This document shows, one piece after another, positions 14,874 to 23,156 of a DNA stretch of 64,000 nt; the first letter of the stretch is position 1, and every line of letters starts with the position of its first letter. The DNA comes from Pseudomonadota bacterium. Lineage in GTDB: Bacteria; Chloroflexota; UBA6077; JAJPHF01. The position numbers were made by a program, and so were the translations under genes. Below the pieces are notes generated by a model, which did not search any database, was not told the origin of the DNA, and was given only the letters and a program-made list of their open reading frames with translations. Where the stretch lies: contig JAJPHF010000134.1 of NCBI GenBank assembly GCA_021325365.1, positions 40,953 to 104,952 of the forward strand, read 5' to 3'.

Positions 14874-16931
14874 CTACGAGACGTGGCCGGGGTGTTCCGC
14901 CGACCTGGCCAGCGGCTCGCCGCTGGCCAGGTCGGCGGCCACGTACTGGCTGAGGAAGGCGTGGACCGCTTCCGCCCCGACGATCGCCGGATCGGTCGCC
15001 GTCCAGCGGGAGGGAAACAGCAGGAACGGCCGCGTCTGCAGGCCGCCCGCGCCGCCGTGACAGCCGATTAGCTCCTCAAACGCGGCGACCTCGCCGGTTG
15101 CCGGGTCGTAGGCGCTGTTGACCACCAGGTCGCCGACGTTGGGGTACGTGGACAGGCGGCGCAGGAAGCGGGCCGTGTGTGGGTCGTAGAGGGCGAGCGG
15201 ATCCTCCCCCTCGATTGCGTCGCCGTCGAGGTAGCGCGCGCCGCCCGGCCCCAGGACCAGCGGGCCGCGCGCCTCCGAGCGCACCAGCACGAACCCGATG
15301 CCCGGGTGCCTCACGAGGCTCTCCACGAGGCCGGGGTACGCGGCCACGATGCGTTCTAAGCTCACACGCCCCGGATAGTTCGTGAAGTACACCAGCGCCA
15401 GGTTGCCCGAGGCGCAGACCACCACGTCCGTGCTGCCCCCCGCCGCACGGTGCGCGCGGTCGGGGCCCAGGTCCACGTAGCTGTCGGCCTGGCGCTCGCC
15501 GAGCAGGCGGCGGATGCCGTCGGCCGCGGCGCCCTCGCGCTGCACGATCTCGCTGAGCACGGCGTTCAGGTGCGCCCAGCCCTCGCCGTGCCCGCTCGCC
15601 AGGTGTACCGATTCCTCGCCGCGCAGGATCCGGTGGATCAGCTCGCCGAGCGTCAGCCCGTAGCGCTGGCGGAAGGTGGCCCCCTGGCTCTGGCCGTGGT
15701 CCGACAGGACGACCAGCTCGTAGCGGCGCGGCGCCGTGCGCGCCGCGCGCTCCAGCGCCGCCAGCTGCCGGTCCAGCCCCCGCAGCACGCGCAGCGCGTC
15801 CTCGCTCTCCGGGCCGGCGTGGTGCGCCACCTCGTCGTAGCCGAGCAGGTCGCTGTAGCTCACCAGTCGCCCGGCGTACATGTCGTCGACCGCCAGCCAG
15901 ACCGTGGCGTCTCGCATGAACACGTTCGTCACCGCGCGCAGAAACGGGTACGCCCCGCCGCGGTCCATGCGCGGCTCGACGTGCCGCCGCCGCTGCTGCC
16001 AGGCCTCCCAATACTCGACGACGATCTCGACGAGCATGCCGGTCAGGGCGCGGTAGAGGTTGTACGGGTTGGCCAGGTAGCTGTAGAAGTCGCGCGGCCG
16101 CAGGCTCGGGCCGCCGCCGTGGTCGGTCAGCGCGCTCATCGTGAGCACGCTGTGCTCGGCGCCGCCGCGGAAGATGTTGCCGAGGCTCGAGCCATCGTGG
16201 CGCAGCAGCCCCTGGCCGATGGACTGGCGCTCGTCGAGCAGGCGGGCGTCGGCGGGGTGATTCGAGACGAACAGCCGCCGGCTCTCCTTCTCGTACCAGC
16301 GAAAGGCGGGGATGTTGGCGTTGTTGCCGTGGAGGATCCCCGCCTGCCCGCTGGAGGTCATCGACGGCACGTCGCACTCCCAGCCCACTAGCCGGTGGCT
16401 GCCCGACGCCAGCCAGCGAGCGAGGGTCGGCATCAGGCCCCGCGCCAGCGCGTGGCGGAGGACCGCCTCGGCTAGCCCGTCGATCTGGACGATCACCGTG
16501 CCCGTGCGGGCTAGGTCGCCCTGGGGCAGCCGCCGGCGGGCGATGTGCTGGATGACGTAGCGGTAGAACGAGTCCTCGTCGTCGATGCTCAGCAGGCTCG
16601 TGAACACGGTGTTCGCGAGCGACAGCCCCAGCGCGACGAGCAGTCCCGCCCAGGGGGTGTGCAGCTCGAAGCCGGGCACCAGCGCGCTCGCCAGCACGAC
16701 GATGATCACGTTCAGCGAGAGCGTGAGCGCGCCGAACAGCAGCAGTGGCAGGTTGACCGCGAGCAGCACGATCAGCGGCCGCACCAGCGCGTTCAGCGCG
16801 GCGATCGCCACGATCACCAGGATCGCAGTGTCCCAGCGGGTGAGGCTCACCCCGGGCAGGACGGCCGCCATGACGAGGAGCGCGCCGACCTCGATCGCCC
16901 CGGTCACCAGCGCGCGAACGACCAGCTTCAT
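14874..16931 (-). CDS. Membrane-anchored alkaline phosphatase superfamily protein with holin-4-like N-terminal domain
   Basis: This 685-residue protein begins with four hydrophobic helices (residues 1-110: VVRALVTGAIEVGALLVMAA, LVIVAIAALNALVRPLIVLL, LLFGALTLSLNVIIVVLASA, LLVALGLSLANTVF) matching the YvlD/phage_holin_4_2 type. It continues as a type I phosphodiesterase/nucleotide pyrophosphatase: TVIVQIDGLAEAVL holds the first metal Asp, VPSMTSSGQAGILHGNN the nucleophile Thr/Ser region, SYSDLLGYDEVAHHAGPES the D...DxxxH metal site, LVVLSDHGQSQG the DHG site, and the late H in SGHGEGW. The fusion is a recognised architecture in Actinobacteria and Chloroflexota. Substrate unknown; a lipid or nucleotide diester is plausible. 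Its ATG overlaps the stop of the MBL-fold gene (ATGA). Confidence 0.86.
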   Translation of the reverse strand: MKLVVRALVTGAIEVGALLVMAAVLPGVSLTRWDTAILVIVAIAALNALVRPLIVLLAVNLPLLLFGALTLSLNVIIVVLASALVPGFELHTPWAGLLVALGLSLANTVFTSLLSIDDEDSFYRYVIQHIARRRLPQGDLARTGTVIVQIDGLAEAVLRHALARGLMPTLARWLASGSHRLVGWECDVPSMTSSGQAGILHGNNANIPAFRWYEKESRRLFVSNHPADARLLDERQSIGQGLLRHDGSSLGNIFRGGAEHSVLTMSALTDHGGGPSLRPRDFYSYLANPYNLYRALTGMLVEIVVEYWEAWQQRRRHVEPRMDRGGAYPFLRAVTNVFMRDATVWLAVDDMYAGRLVSYSDLLGYDEVAHHAGPESEDALRVLRGLDRQLAALERAARTAPRRYELVVLSDHGQSQGATFRQRYGLTLGELIHRILRGEESVHLASGHGEGWAHLNAVLSEIVQREGAAADGIRRLLGERQADSYVDLGPDRAHRAAGGSTDVVVCASGNLALVYFTNYPGRVSLERIVAAYPGLVESLVRHPGIGFVLVRSEARGPLVLGPGGARYLDGDAIEGEDPLALYDPHTARFLRRLSTYPNVGDLVVNSAYDPATGEVAAFEELIGCHGGAGGLQTRPFLLFPSRWTATDPAIVGAEAVHAFLSQYVAADLASGEPLARSAEHPGHVS

Positions 16932-17695
16932 GGACCGGGGAGCCTCGCCGCGGCGTGCAGGAAGCCGCTGGGCCGCACGATGCGCACGTCCACGGCCGGC
17001 GCGAGCTGGCGGGCCGCCGCCGCGAAGTCGAGCGGCGGGCGGGTCAGAAAGCCGCGTGCCCAGCGGTGGATCAGCCGTGGGGCCAGCGTGCCCCAGTGGA
17101 TCGGCACGGCCACTGCCGGGCCGATCAGCGCCGCGGCGAGGGCCGCGCGGCGCGGGTCGAGGTGGCCGGGGCCGAGCGTAGGGCCCCAGCCCCAGACCGG
17201 CAGCAGCGCGACGTCGATGCGGCCGAGGCTGGCCATCTCTGGGAAGAGGTCGGTGTCCCCGGCGAAGTAGAGGCGCTCCTCGCCCTCGACCACGTAGCCC
17301 AGGCACTCGGCGCGCGGGCCGAACGGCGGCCGAAAGCCGTCGTGCCGGGCCGGCGTGGCGAGCACGCGGGCAGCGCCTACCCGCGTCGTCTCGCCCGCCC
17401 GCAGCTCCTCGACCTCGCGGTAGCCCCGCCGCGCGAGCAGCGCCCCGGCGCCCACCGGCACGATCAGGCGCGTGCGCTTGCCGAGCAGCGCGAGCGACGG
17501 AAAGTCGAGGTGGTCCTGGTGGACGTGCGAGATGAGGACCGCGTCCACGGCGCCGATGGCGGCCGCCGGCGGGCCGGGGACGCGGCGCAAGTGGGCCAGC
17601 CGGTCGCGCAGGACGGGGTCGGTGATCAGCCGCGCGCCGGCCGTCTCGACCACGAGCGTCGAGTGGCCGTAGAAGTGGACGTCGCCGCTGGCCAT
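16928..17695 (-). CDS. MBL-fold metallo-hydrolase (UlaG-like)
   Basis: This 255-residue protein carries the metallo-beta-lactamase superfamily metal motif ISHVHQDHLD (HxHxDH) near residue 58, followed by ATPARHDG (third His), LYFAGDTDLFPEM (Asp bridging ligand) and VPIHWGTL (last His). The short length and FYGHSTLVVETAG start place it with the UlaG/RomA/N-acyl-phosphatidylethanolamine phospholipase-like group. It ends in a 4-bp overlap with the downstream phosphodiesterase, so the two gene products probably act together, possibly on phospholipids or nucleotides. Confidence 0.88.
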   Translation of the reverse strand: MASGDVHFYGHSTLVVETAGARLITDPVLRDRLAHLRRVPGPPAAAIGAVDAVLISHVHQDHLDFPSLALLGKRTRLIVPVGAGALLARRGYREVEELRAGETTRVGAARVLATPARHDGFRPPFGPRAECLGYVVEGEERLYFAGDTDLFPEMASLGRIDVALLPVWGWGPTLGPGHLDPRRAALAAALIGPAVAVPIHWGTLAPRLIHRWARGFLTRPPLDFAAAARQLAPAVDVRIVRPSGFLHAAARLPGP

Positions 17696-17719
17696 ACCGC
17701 TCGTCCCCGCCGTCCGGCG

Positions 17720-18826
17720 TCAGCGCGCGGCGAGGGCCTGGAGCGCGGCGGCGCGCGGCCCGTCGTCCACGAACAGGTTGAGGTCGAGCGGCTCGGCGAA
17801 GCGCAGATAGCCGCGCTCCAGGTAGAACTGCTGCTGGTCCATCAGCGAGGGCACGTTTACGCGCAGCTCCGGGTCGTTGTACTGGGGCAGCGCCTTCTGG
17901 AGAACGGCGGCCGGCACGTGGGTGTACTTCTCGATGATAGCGGTGATCGTCGGCGAGTTGTAGCCCTCGCGCACGGCGTCGCGCAGCGAGCGAATGTAGG
18001 CGCGCAGGAACGCTTCGAGCGCGGGCCGGTCCTTCAAGAAGGCGTCGCCCGCCACGATGACGCCGCCCTGCACGCCGTGCAGGTAGTCCGTCACCAGCGG
18101 GGTGGCGACGCCCAGCTCGATCGCCTGCGTGCCGAACGGCTCCGTCGGATAGATGGCGTCGACGGCGCCGTTGCTGAGCGCCACCGGCATGTCGGGGAAC
18201 CCCATGATCTGCACGTCCACGTCGGCCACCGTCAGCCCGCCGGTGCGCAGCGCCTCGTTGAGGCCGTACTCGCTGTAGACGCCGGTCCCGTTCAGCGCGA
18301 CCTTGCGGCCGCGCAGGTCGCTCGCGTCGCGCACCGCGCCGCTGTCGTAGAGCGCCTTCCGCACGAGCAGCGGGAAGGCGTGCGGGCCGGAGGGCGGCGT
18401 GCCGAACGTGCCCGCCACCATCTTCACGTCGATCCCGCTGGCGAAGACGTTGAGCGCGGCCACGCCGACCGTGATGTTGGCGACTTGCAGGTTGCCGGCC
18501 GCCGCCTGGGCTAGCGCCTCGGTCGTGACCGAGACGTTCTCCGACTCCAGGTCGATGCCCTCGGCCTCGAAGTAGCCGCGCTCCAGCCCGATGAAGTACG
18601 GCGCCGAGCCCGCCGTGGGGATGTAGCCGGCGACGACCCGGGTCTTCTGGGCCACGGGCGCCGGGGCCGCCGGCGCGGGCGCGGGCGCGCTCGCGACCGG
18701 CTGGCTGCCGGCCGGCGACGCGGGCGCCGGTGGCGCGCTCGGCCCCGCCGCCGGCCGTGGGGCGCAGGCCGCGAGCAGAAGCAGGCAGATCGGGAGCAGG
18801 CGCCGGCCGCGAAGCGTAGCCATCAC
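17720..18826 (-). CDS. ABC transporter substrate-binding lipoprotein (NMT1/THI5-like)
   Basis: This 368-residue protein has a lipoprotein signal (LPICLLLLAACAPRP, lipobox LAAC) and a long Ala/Pro linker. The binding domain starts RVVAGYIPTAGSAPYFIGLERGYFEAEGIDLE, the typical 'p.y.a.e.GyF..eGldv' opening, with DLRGRKVALNG and NGAVDAIYPTEPF cleft motifs. The latter resembles sulfonate/pyrimidine-precursor binders. No permease or ATPase gene is nearby. Upstream on the same strand lie a cupin and an amidohydrolase, perhaps the catabolic enzymes for its ligand. Confidence 0.9.
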   Translation of the reverse strand: MMATLRGRRLLPICLLLLAACAPRPAAGPSAPPAPASPAGSQPVASAPAPAPAAPAPVAQKTRVVAGYIPTAGSAPYFIGLERGYFEAEGIDLESENVSVTTEALAQAAAGNLQVANITVGVAALNVFASGIDVKMVAGTFGTPPSGPHAFPLLVRKALYDSGAVRDASDLRGRKVALNGTGVYSEYGLNEALRTGGLTVADVDVQIMGFPDMPVALSNGAVDAIYPTEPFGTQAIELGVATPLVTDYLHGVQGGVIVAGDAFLKDRPALEAFLRAYIRSLRDAVREGYNSPTITAIIEKYTHVPAAVLQKALPQYNDPELRVNVPSLMDQQQFYLERGYLRFAEPLDLNLFVDDGPRAAALQALAAR

Positions 18827-18864
18827 TATCCCCTACACGAGCGGGTGGCCCCGATTGGATTGTG

Positions 18865-18883
18865 GGGTTGACGAAGTCAACCC
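18865..18883. terminator. Perfect hairpin between the cupin and SBP genes
   Basis: GGGTTGAC-GAA-GTCAACCC is an 8-bp perfect inverted repeat with a three-base loop, 24 bp after the stop of the cupin gene (minus strand). On the minus strand the loop is TTC. No T-run follows, so it may be a weak terminator, an operator for the SBP gene 39 bp away, or both. Confidence 0.45.
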
Positions 18884-18907
18884 GACCACCTCATGGCGAG
18901 CATCTGC

Positions 18908-19531
18908 CTAGAGCCGCTGGCTGGGCAGCATCTCGGCCGGCGTCTGGCGAGGCCCCAGGCTCTCGTAGTACTCGTTCGTCTCGGGGTCGTAGCGGCCCTG
19001 GTTGAACTCGCCGCCCTTCTGGCTGCGGATGATCACTGCCACGGTCCGCTCCCCCACGGTCACCTCGGTGTGGATCTCGTACGGCCGGACGAGGTCGATC
19101 TCGCCCGGGCCGACGTGCAGGTCCGCCGTTTGCCGAATCTCCGCGTAGTTCGGGCGGGAGCGGTCGTCCACCCGCTCGTAGCGCTCGATGCGCTCGTGGC
19201 CGTCGAGCACGCCGTACAGCGTGTAGATGTGCGCGTGGTCGTGGATGCGCGCTCGCGCCCCTTGCCGCGCCCGGCCTTTCACCAGCCCGTTGATCGCGAA
19301 GCCGAAGTCGGGGTCCTCGTAGAACAGCAGGTTCTCCGCCCGCCCGTCCGCCGGGACACAGTCGGGCCAGCTCTTCGACGCTTCCACGACCTCGGGGTCC
19401 GCCAGCAGCTCGGCGAGGATCGGCGTGAGCGCCGTCCAGCGTTTGTCGAGGTCCGGCTCACGGGCGAACAGCTCCCGCGTCTTGCTAACGAACCGCTCCA
19501 GCGCGTTCTGGGTAGTCGTCTGCGTGGCCAT
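18908..19531 (-). CDS. Cupin-fold protein, cysteine dioxygenase-like
   Basis: This 207-residue protein has a helical N-terminus and a double-stranded beta-helix core. The metal site is likely RARIHDHAHIYTLYGVLDGH (two or three His), with VRPYEIHTEV giving the last His. This spacing is like COG5553-type 'predicted metal-dependent enzymes' and plant/bacterial cysteine-dioxygenase relatives. It probably binds Fe(II) and oxygenates or isomerises a small substrate. The ATG at 19531 is 9 bp from the stop of the amidohydrolase, so the two are in one transcript. Confidence 0.72.
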   Translation of the reverse strand: MATQTTTQNALERFVSKTRELFAREPDLDKRWTALTPILAELLADPEVVEASKSWPDCVPADGRAENLLFYEDPDFGFAINGLVKGRARQGARARIHDHAHIYTLYGVLDGHERIERYERVDDRSRPNYAEIRQTADLHVGPGEIDLVRPYEIHTEVTVGERTVAVIIRSQKGGEFNQGRYDPETNEYYESLGPRQTPAEMLPSQRL

Positions 19532-19540
19532 GCCTTCCTC

Positions 19541-20695
19541 CTATCCCCTGTCCCCCATCCCCACCGTCTGCGGCACGTCGGCGACGGCGTAGAAGCGCGC
19601 GCAGTTGTCCCACAGGATCTTGCGTTTGTCCTCATCCGAGATGGGCAGCTGCAGGAAGCTGTCCACGGCGTGGGGATAGCGCGAGTCGCCGTGCGGGTAG
19701 TCGGTGGAGAAGACGATCTGGTCGGCGCCGAACTCCTCGATCATGTGGCGCGCGGGCGTCTCGTCCGGCTCGATGGAGACGTAGCACTGGCGCTTGAAGT
19801 ACTCGCTCGGCGCCATCTTGAGGTCCGGCATGAAGACGTCGCCCTCGCGCTCGTAGCTCTCGTCGAACCGCCAGAGCAGCCACGGCACCCAGGCACAGTT
19901 GGCCTCCAGGAAGGCCACCTTGAGCGTGGGATGACGCTCCAGGATACCGCCGCCGATGAAGCTGCCCAGCCCGAGCATCTGCTCGAATGGCTGGGCGTAC
20001 ACCCGGCGCAGCCCGAAGTTCGGCTCGTACTGTTCGCCGCTCTGGCGCGCACGCGAACCCGTGGCCTCGTGGAAGCCGACGGGCACCGCCAGCTCCTCCA
20101 GCGTGTCCCACAGCGGCTCATAGTAGGGGTCGTGCCAGGCCTTGCCGTTGACGACGTTCGACCGCACGAAGACCGCCCGAAAGCCTAGCTCCTCGACCAC
20201 GCGGCGCGTCTCCTGCACGGCATCCGCGACGTCGTAGACCGACAGCATGCCGGCGCCGAGCAGCCGCGTAGGATTGGCCTGGCAGAAGTCGAACAGCCAG
20301 TCGTTGTAGGCCCGAGCGATGGCAGCGGCGAAGCGAGGCTCCCGGTCCGGGTAAGTGAGCACGCTGAGTCCGCGGGAGGGGAACAGCACCGCCACGTCGA
20401 TGCCTTCCACGTCCATTGCTTCGAGCTGGACGTCAGGCGTCCAGCCGCGCCGCGAGTGGTCGCGGTAGATCGCCTGGTTGCGCTCGTAGTTCCGACCGCG
20501 GTGCGGCGTGCCGGCGACCCGCCGGCCGCCGGGCTCGCCGTCGGGGAAGCTAATGCCCAGGTCGCGCACGTTCTCGGAGGTGTGCCCCCGCGGCGCCAGC
20601 GCCCGAAACTCCGGCGCGATGTAGCGCTCCCAGAGGTCGGGCGGCTCCATCAGGTGCATGTCGCTGTCGAACACCCGGAACCCGTTCTTCGCCAT
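19541..20695 (-). CDS. Amidohydrolase family 2 (ACMSD-like) protein
   Basis: This 384-residue TIM-barrel protein belongs to the amidohydrolase-2/ACMSD family of decarboxylases and hydrolases. The N-terminal DSDMHLMEP is the 'DxDxH' metal motif, VPVGFHEATGS gives the barrel His, and VFSTDYPHGD the late catalytic Asp. The order of motifs is complete, so the enzyme is probably active. Such enzymes act on aromatic or unsaturated carboxylates, often beside Rieske oxygenases and SBPs as here. Substrate not determinable. Flanked by an iron-type SBP gene upstream and a cupin gene downstream on the same strand, with gaps of only 12 and 9 bp. Confidence 0.88.
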   Translation of the reverse strand: MAKNGFRVFDSDMHLMEPPDLWERYIAPEFRALAPRGHTSENVRDLGISFPDGEPGGRRVAGTPHRGRNYERNQAIYRDHSRRGWTPDVQLEAMDVEGIDVAVLFPSRGLSVLTYPDREPRFAAAIARAYNDWLFDFCQANPTRLLGAGMLSVYDVADAVQETRRVVEELGFRAVFVRSNVVNGKAWHDPYYEPLWDTLEELAVPVGFHEATGSRARQSGEQYEPNFGLRRVYAQPFEQMLGLGSFIGGGILERHPTLKVAFLEANCAWVPWLLWRFDESYEREGDVFMPDLKMAPSEYFKRQCYVSIEPDETPARHMIEEFGADQIVFSTDYPHGDSRYPHAVDSFLQLPISDEDKRKILWDNCARFYAVADVPQTVGMGDRG

Positions 20696-20707
20696 GGCGT
20701 CCTTCCC

Positions 20708-21835
20708 CTACTGCTTCCGTAGGATCGCCTGAAACTCCGTGCGGAGCCGATCTTGCTCCTCCGCGTTGGCCCGCTCCGCGAACTGCAGGTTCAACTCCGT
20801 GAACTTGACGCCCTGGGCCTGAAGCTGCGCGATCCGGGGCGCCACCTTCGAGCCGGGCACGAGATGGTGGTCCGCGGCCTGGGTCTCCCAGACGATATCC
20901 TGGCCCTCGCGGCTGAGGAGCCAGTCGATGAACAGTTTGGCGGCGTTCGGGTGCGCCGCGTTCTTCGGCACGCCGACGTACCAATGGAAGAGCAGCGCCG
21001 CGTCGGTGGGCACGGCCTGCGCCAGCGGCAGGCCCTTCATCCGCTCGAGGTCGGCCTGGTAGCTGCCGCAGTCGAGCGCGTAGAGGTCGAACTCGCCGCT
21101 CAGGACCCGCTCGTTCTCCCCGCAGCGGATCAGGCCCGCCACCTGGTCGGCCAGACGCCTGAGGTAGTCGCGCACCCGTTGCTCGCCCCACAGCTCGGGG
21201 CTGGCCAGCTCGGGGAAGATGGCGGCGTACACCGTGGAGGCGATGCGCCCCTTGTACTCGGGCTTCAGCAAGTCCTGGAGGCTCGTCGGCACGGCCGCGC
21301 CCGTGAGCTTCGCCGAGTTGTAGGTGATGCCGATCGTGCTGGAGATCAGCTCCACCGCGACGTTGCCGGGCGCGATGAGGCGCGGGTCCTGGATGTGCGG
21401 CGCCCAGCTCATCCAGTCGACGGGCTCCAGCGTGTCGCCCTCCTCCAGCGCGCGGATGGCGCTCTCGGGACCGACGAAGACGTCGGTCGAGGCCCGCCGC
21501 TGCGCCTTGTACTCCTGGATGAGCCGCGTTGCCACCTCGGGCATTGGGGGGCCGGGGGTGAACTGGACGCTCAGGCTCAGGCCGTAGCGCGCGTTGAACG
21601 CCGCGGCCAGGCGCTGGGCGCCCTCGCTGCCGCTCATCGTGTTCTCGCCCCAGACGAGCAGCAGCTCGCCCTCCTGGCGCGCGGCGTCCACGAGCGGCTG
21701 CACGGCGTCGCTGGGCGCGGGCGCGGCGGCCGCCGCGGGCGGGACGGCCGCGGGCGCGGGGCCGGCGGGGGCGCAGGCGACTCCGCCGAGGAGCAGCGCG
21801 CTAGCCAGGTTGCCGATCAGAGTGACACGGTGCAT
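20708..21835 (-). CDS. Extracellular solute-binding lipoprotein (Fe3+/polyamine SBP type)
   Basis: Unlike the other SBPs in this window, this 375-residue lipoprotein (ALLLGGVACAPAG lipobox) is of the iron(III)/spermidine-putrescine class: VDAARQEGELLLVWGEN, then FNARYGLSLSVQFTPG, AGNVAVELISSTIGITYNSA-like central segment, SLQDLLKPEYKGRIAS and VPKNAAHPNAAKLFIDWLLSREGQ. These class-II folds bind metal chelates or small organic anions. It heads a probable operon with the amidohydrolase and cupin (12-bp gap). No cognate permease is present. Confidence 0.87.
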   Translation of the reverse strand: MHRVTLIGNLASALLLGGVACAPAGPAPAAVPPAAAAAPAPSDAVQPLVDAARQEGELLLVWGENTMSGSEGAQRLAAAFNARYGLSLSVQFTPGPPMPEVATRLIQEYKAQRRASTDVFVGPESAIRALEEGDTLEPVDWMSWAPHIQDPRLIAPGNVAVELISSTIGITYNSAKLTGAAVPTSLQDLLKPEYKGRIASTVYAAIFPELASPELWGEQRVRDYLRRLADQVAGLIRCGENERVLSGEFDLYALDCGSYQADLERMKGLPLAQAVPTDAALLFHWYVGVPKNAAHPNAAKLFIDWLLSREGQDIVWETQAADHHLVPGSKVAPRIAQLQAQGVKFTELNLQFAERANAEEQDRLRTEFQAILRKQ

Positions 21836-21882
21836 GGCTCCCTCCGCGCGGCGCGACGACGGCGGCCAGTCCTAGCGCGTGA

Positions 21883-22725
21883 CTACTCGCGGCTCGGGCG
21901 GCCGAGGGTGGCCGCGGCGGCGCGCTCGTCCCACACGGCGTTCACGATGCGCGGCCCGGCACCCTCCTCCTGCCAGCCCGTGCCGCCGCGCAGGTCGAAG
22001 TGGTTGCCGTCCACGTCCCACACGCGGTAGTACTCGGCGCGGTCGGGGCGCTTGGCGATGCGCGCCTCGGGCGGTAGGCCCACCAGGCGGTCCTCGATCG
22101 GGCTGGCAGCCTCGATGCCGAAGTGGTTCAGGCCGGGCTTGAAGTGGTCGATGCCCGCCTCGCGGCCGTTGGCGCGCATCTCCTCCGCGCTGGCGAGGAT
22201 CGTGAACGCCGTGAAGCCGTCGCCCAAGGCGCGGAAGTTCCAGCTCCAGCGGCTGGGGTTGCGCTTCTCCAGGCCGAGCACCTGCTCGTAGAAGTCGGCC
22301 ACGGCGTCGCCGTTGGGCTGGCAGAGGGCGACGTGGCGGATGGCCGGGCGCCGGGGCGCGGCGGGCGGCAGCCCGAAGCTGCTCGTGGAGACGCAGACGG
22401 CGTAGCCGTTGGGGTCGCGCAGGCGGAAGTCGCCGTAGTGCGGCCCGCCCGGCTCCGGCTCCAGTGCCACGTCGGGCGCGAAGCGCCGCAGGCGATCTTT
22501 CAGCTCGTCGAGGTCGTCGATGGCGATGCCGGGGTGGTGCAGGCCCGGCGCGTCGCCGCCGTCGCGGTACGGCAGGATGCTGAGGTTGTACAGGTCGTCG
22601 GTGAGGGAGATCTCGCCCGAGGGCGAGCGCGTCAGCTCGCGGAGCCCCATGTAGCGCACGTAGAAGTCGGCGAGCCGCTCTGGTTGCTGGCTGACGATGG
22701 CCAGGTAGCGAATCGTGGCTTGCAT
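21883..22725 (-). CDS. Two-domain VOC dioxygenase-like protein
   Basis: This 280-residue protein starts at the ATG at 22725 (GGGAG upstream). It has two VOC modules: MQATIRYLAIVSQQPERLAD and FRLRDPNGYAVCV in the first, AIRHVALCQPNGDAVADFYE and YYRVWDVDGNHFDLRG in the second. That is the layout of extradiol ring-cleavage dioxygenases. The usual H-H-E iron triad is only partly obvious: LHHPGIAI and LNHFGIEA give two His residues, but the C-terminal Glu is replaced by Asp (HFDLRG). It may be a divergent dioxygenase or a binding protein. It is separated by 47 bp from the SBP gene downstream. Confidence 0.8.
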   Translation of the reverse strand: MQATIRYLAIVSQQPERLADFYVRYMGLRELTRSPSGEISLTDDLYNLSILPYRDGGDAPGLHHPGIAIDDLDELKDRLRRFAPDVALEPEPGGPHYGDFRLRDPNGYAVCVSTSSFGLPPAAPRRPAIRHVALCQPNGDAVADFYEQVLGLEKRNPSRWSWNFRALGDGFTAFTILASAEEMRANGREAGIDHFKPGLNHFGIEAASPIEDRLVGLPPEARIAKRPDRAEYYRVWDVDGNHFDLRGGTGWQEEGAGPRIVNAVWDERAAAATLGRPSRE

Positions 22726-22954
22726 CTCCCGCTCCCTTCCCGTCCCCCGGGCGGCCCTCGCGCCGCCAGCGGCCCGCACGACGCGTCCTCAGGCGCGGCG
22801 GTGGCTAACGATAGCACCGCGCTCCCCCCGCTGCAACGGGCGCTCCCGGTGGTAGATTATCGGGGGAAGCCCAGGCGAGCCAGCATGGATGCTGGCCCGC
22901 TGTACCCGCCGTGCCGCCTGGTCGTGCCGCGGCCCGGCGGCAATAGGGAGCGTC

Positions 22955-23143
22955 ATGAAGCTGCTCTTGGAAGTGCTCATCTCCCTGATTCTGCACCCGC
23001 TGGCCGTCATCCTCCTGTGGATCAACCTGGCCGGCCGCGCCGACCTCTCCACGACCAAGAAGCTGGTCTGGGGTGTGGTCGGCCTCGTCTGGGGCATCGG
23101 GCCGATCCTCTACGTCCTCGTGGGCGATGGCGGCCTCTGGTAG
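22955..23143 (+). CDS. Small two-helix membrane protein, PLDc_N-like
   Basis: This 62-residue protein starts with ATG at 22955 (AGGGAG upstream). Two hydrophobic helices, LLEVLISLILHPLAVILLWI and LVWGVVGLVWGIGPILYVLV, flank a short charged turn (AGRADLSTTKK). The pattern resembles the PLDc_N phospholipase-D-like membrane anchor family of small proteins. Function unknown. Followed after 13 bp by the dehydrogenase gene. Confidence 0.66.
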   Translation: MKLLLEVLISLILHPLAVILLWINLAGRADLSTTKKLVWGVVGLVWGIGPILYVLVGDGGLW

Positions 23144-23156
23144 CGGGGGAGGCGCG

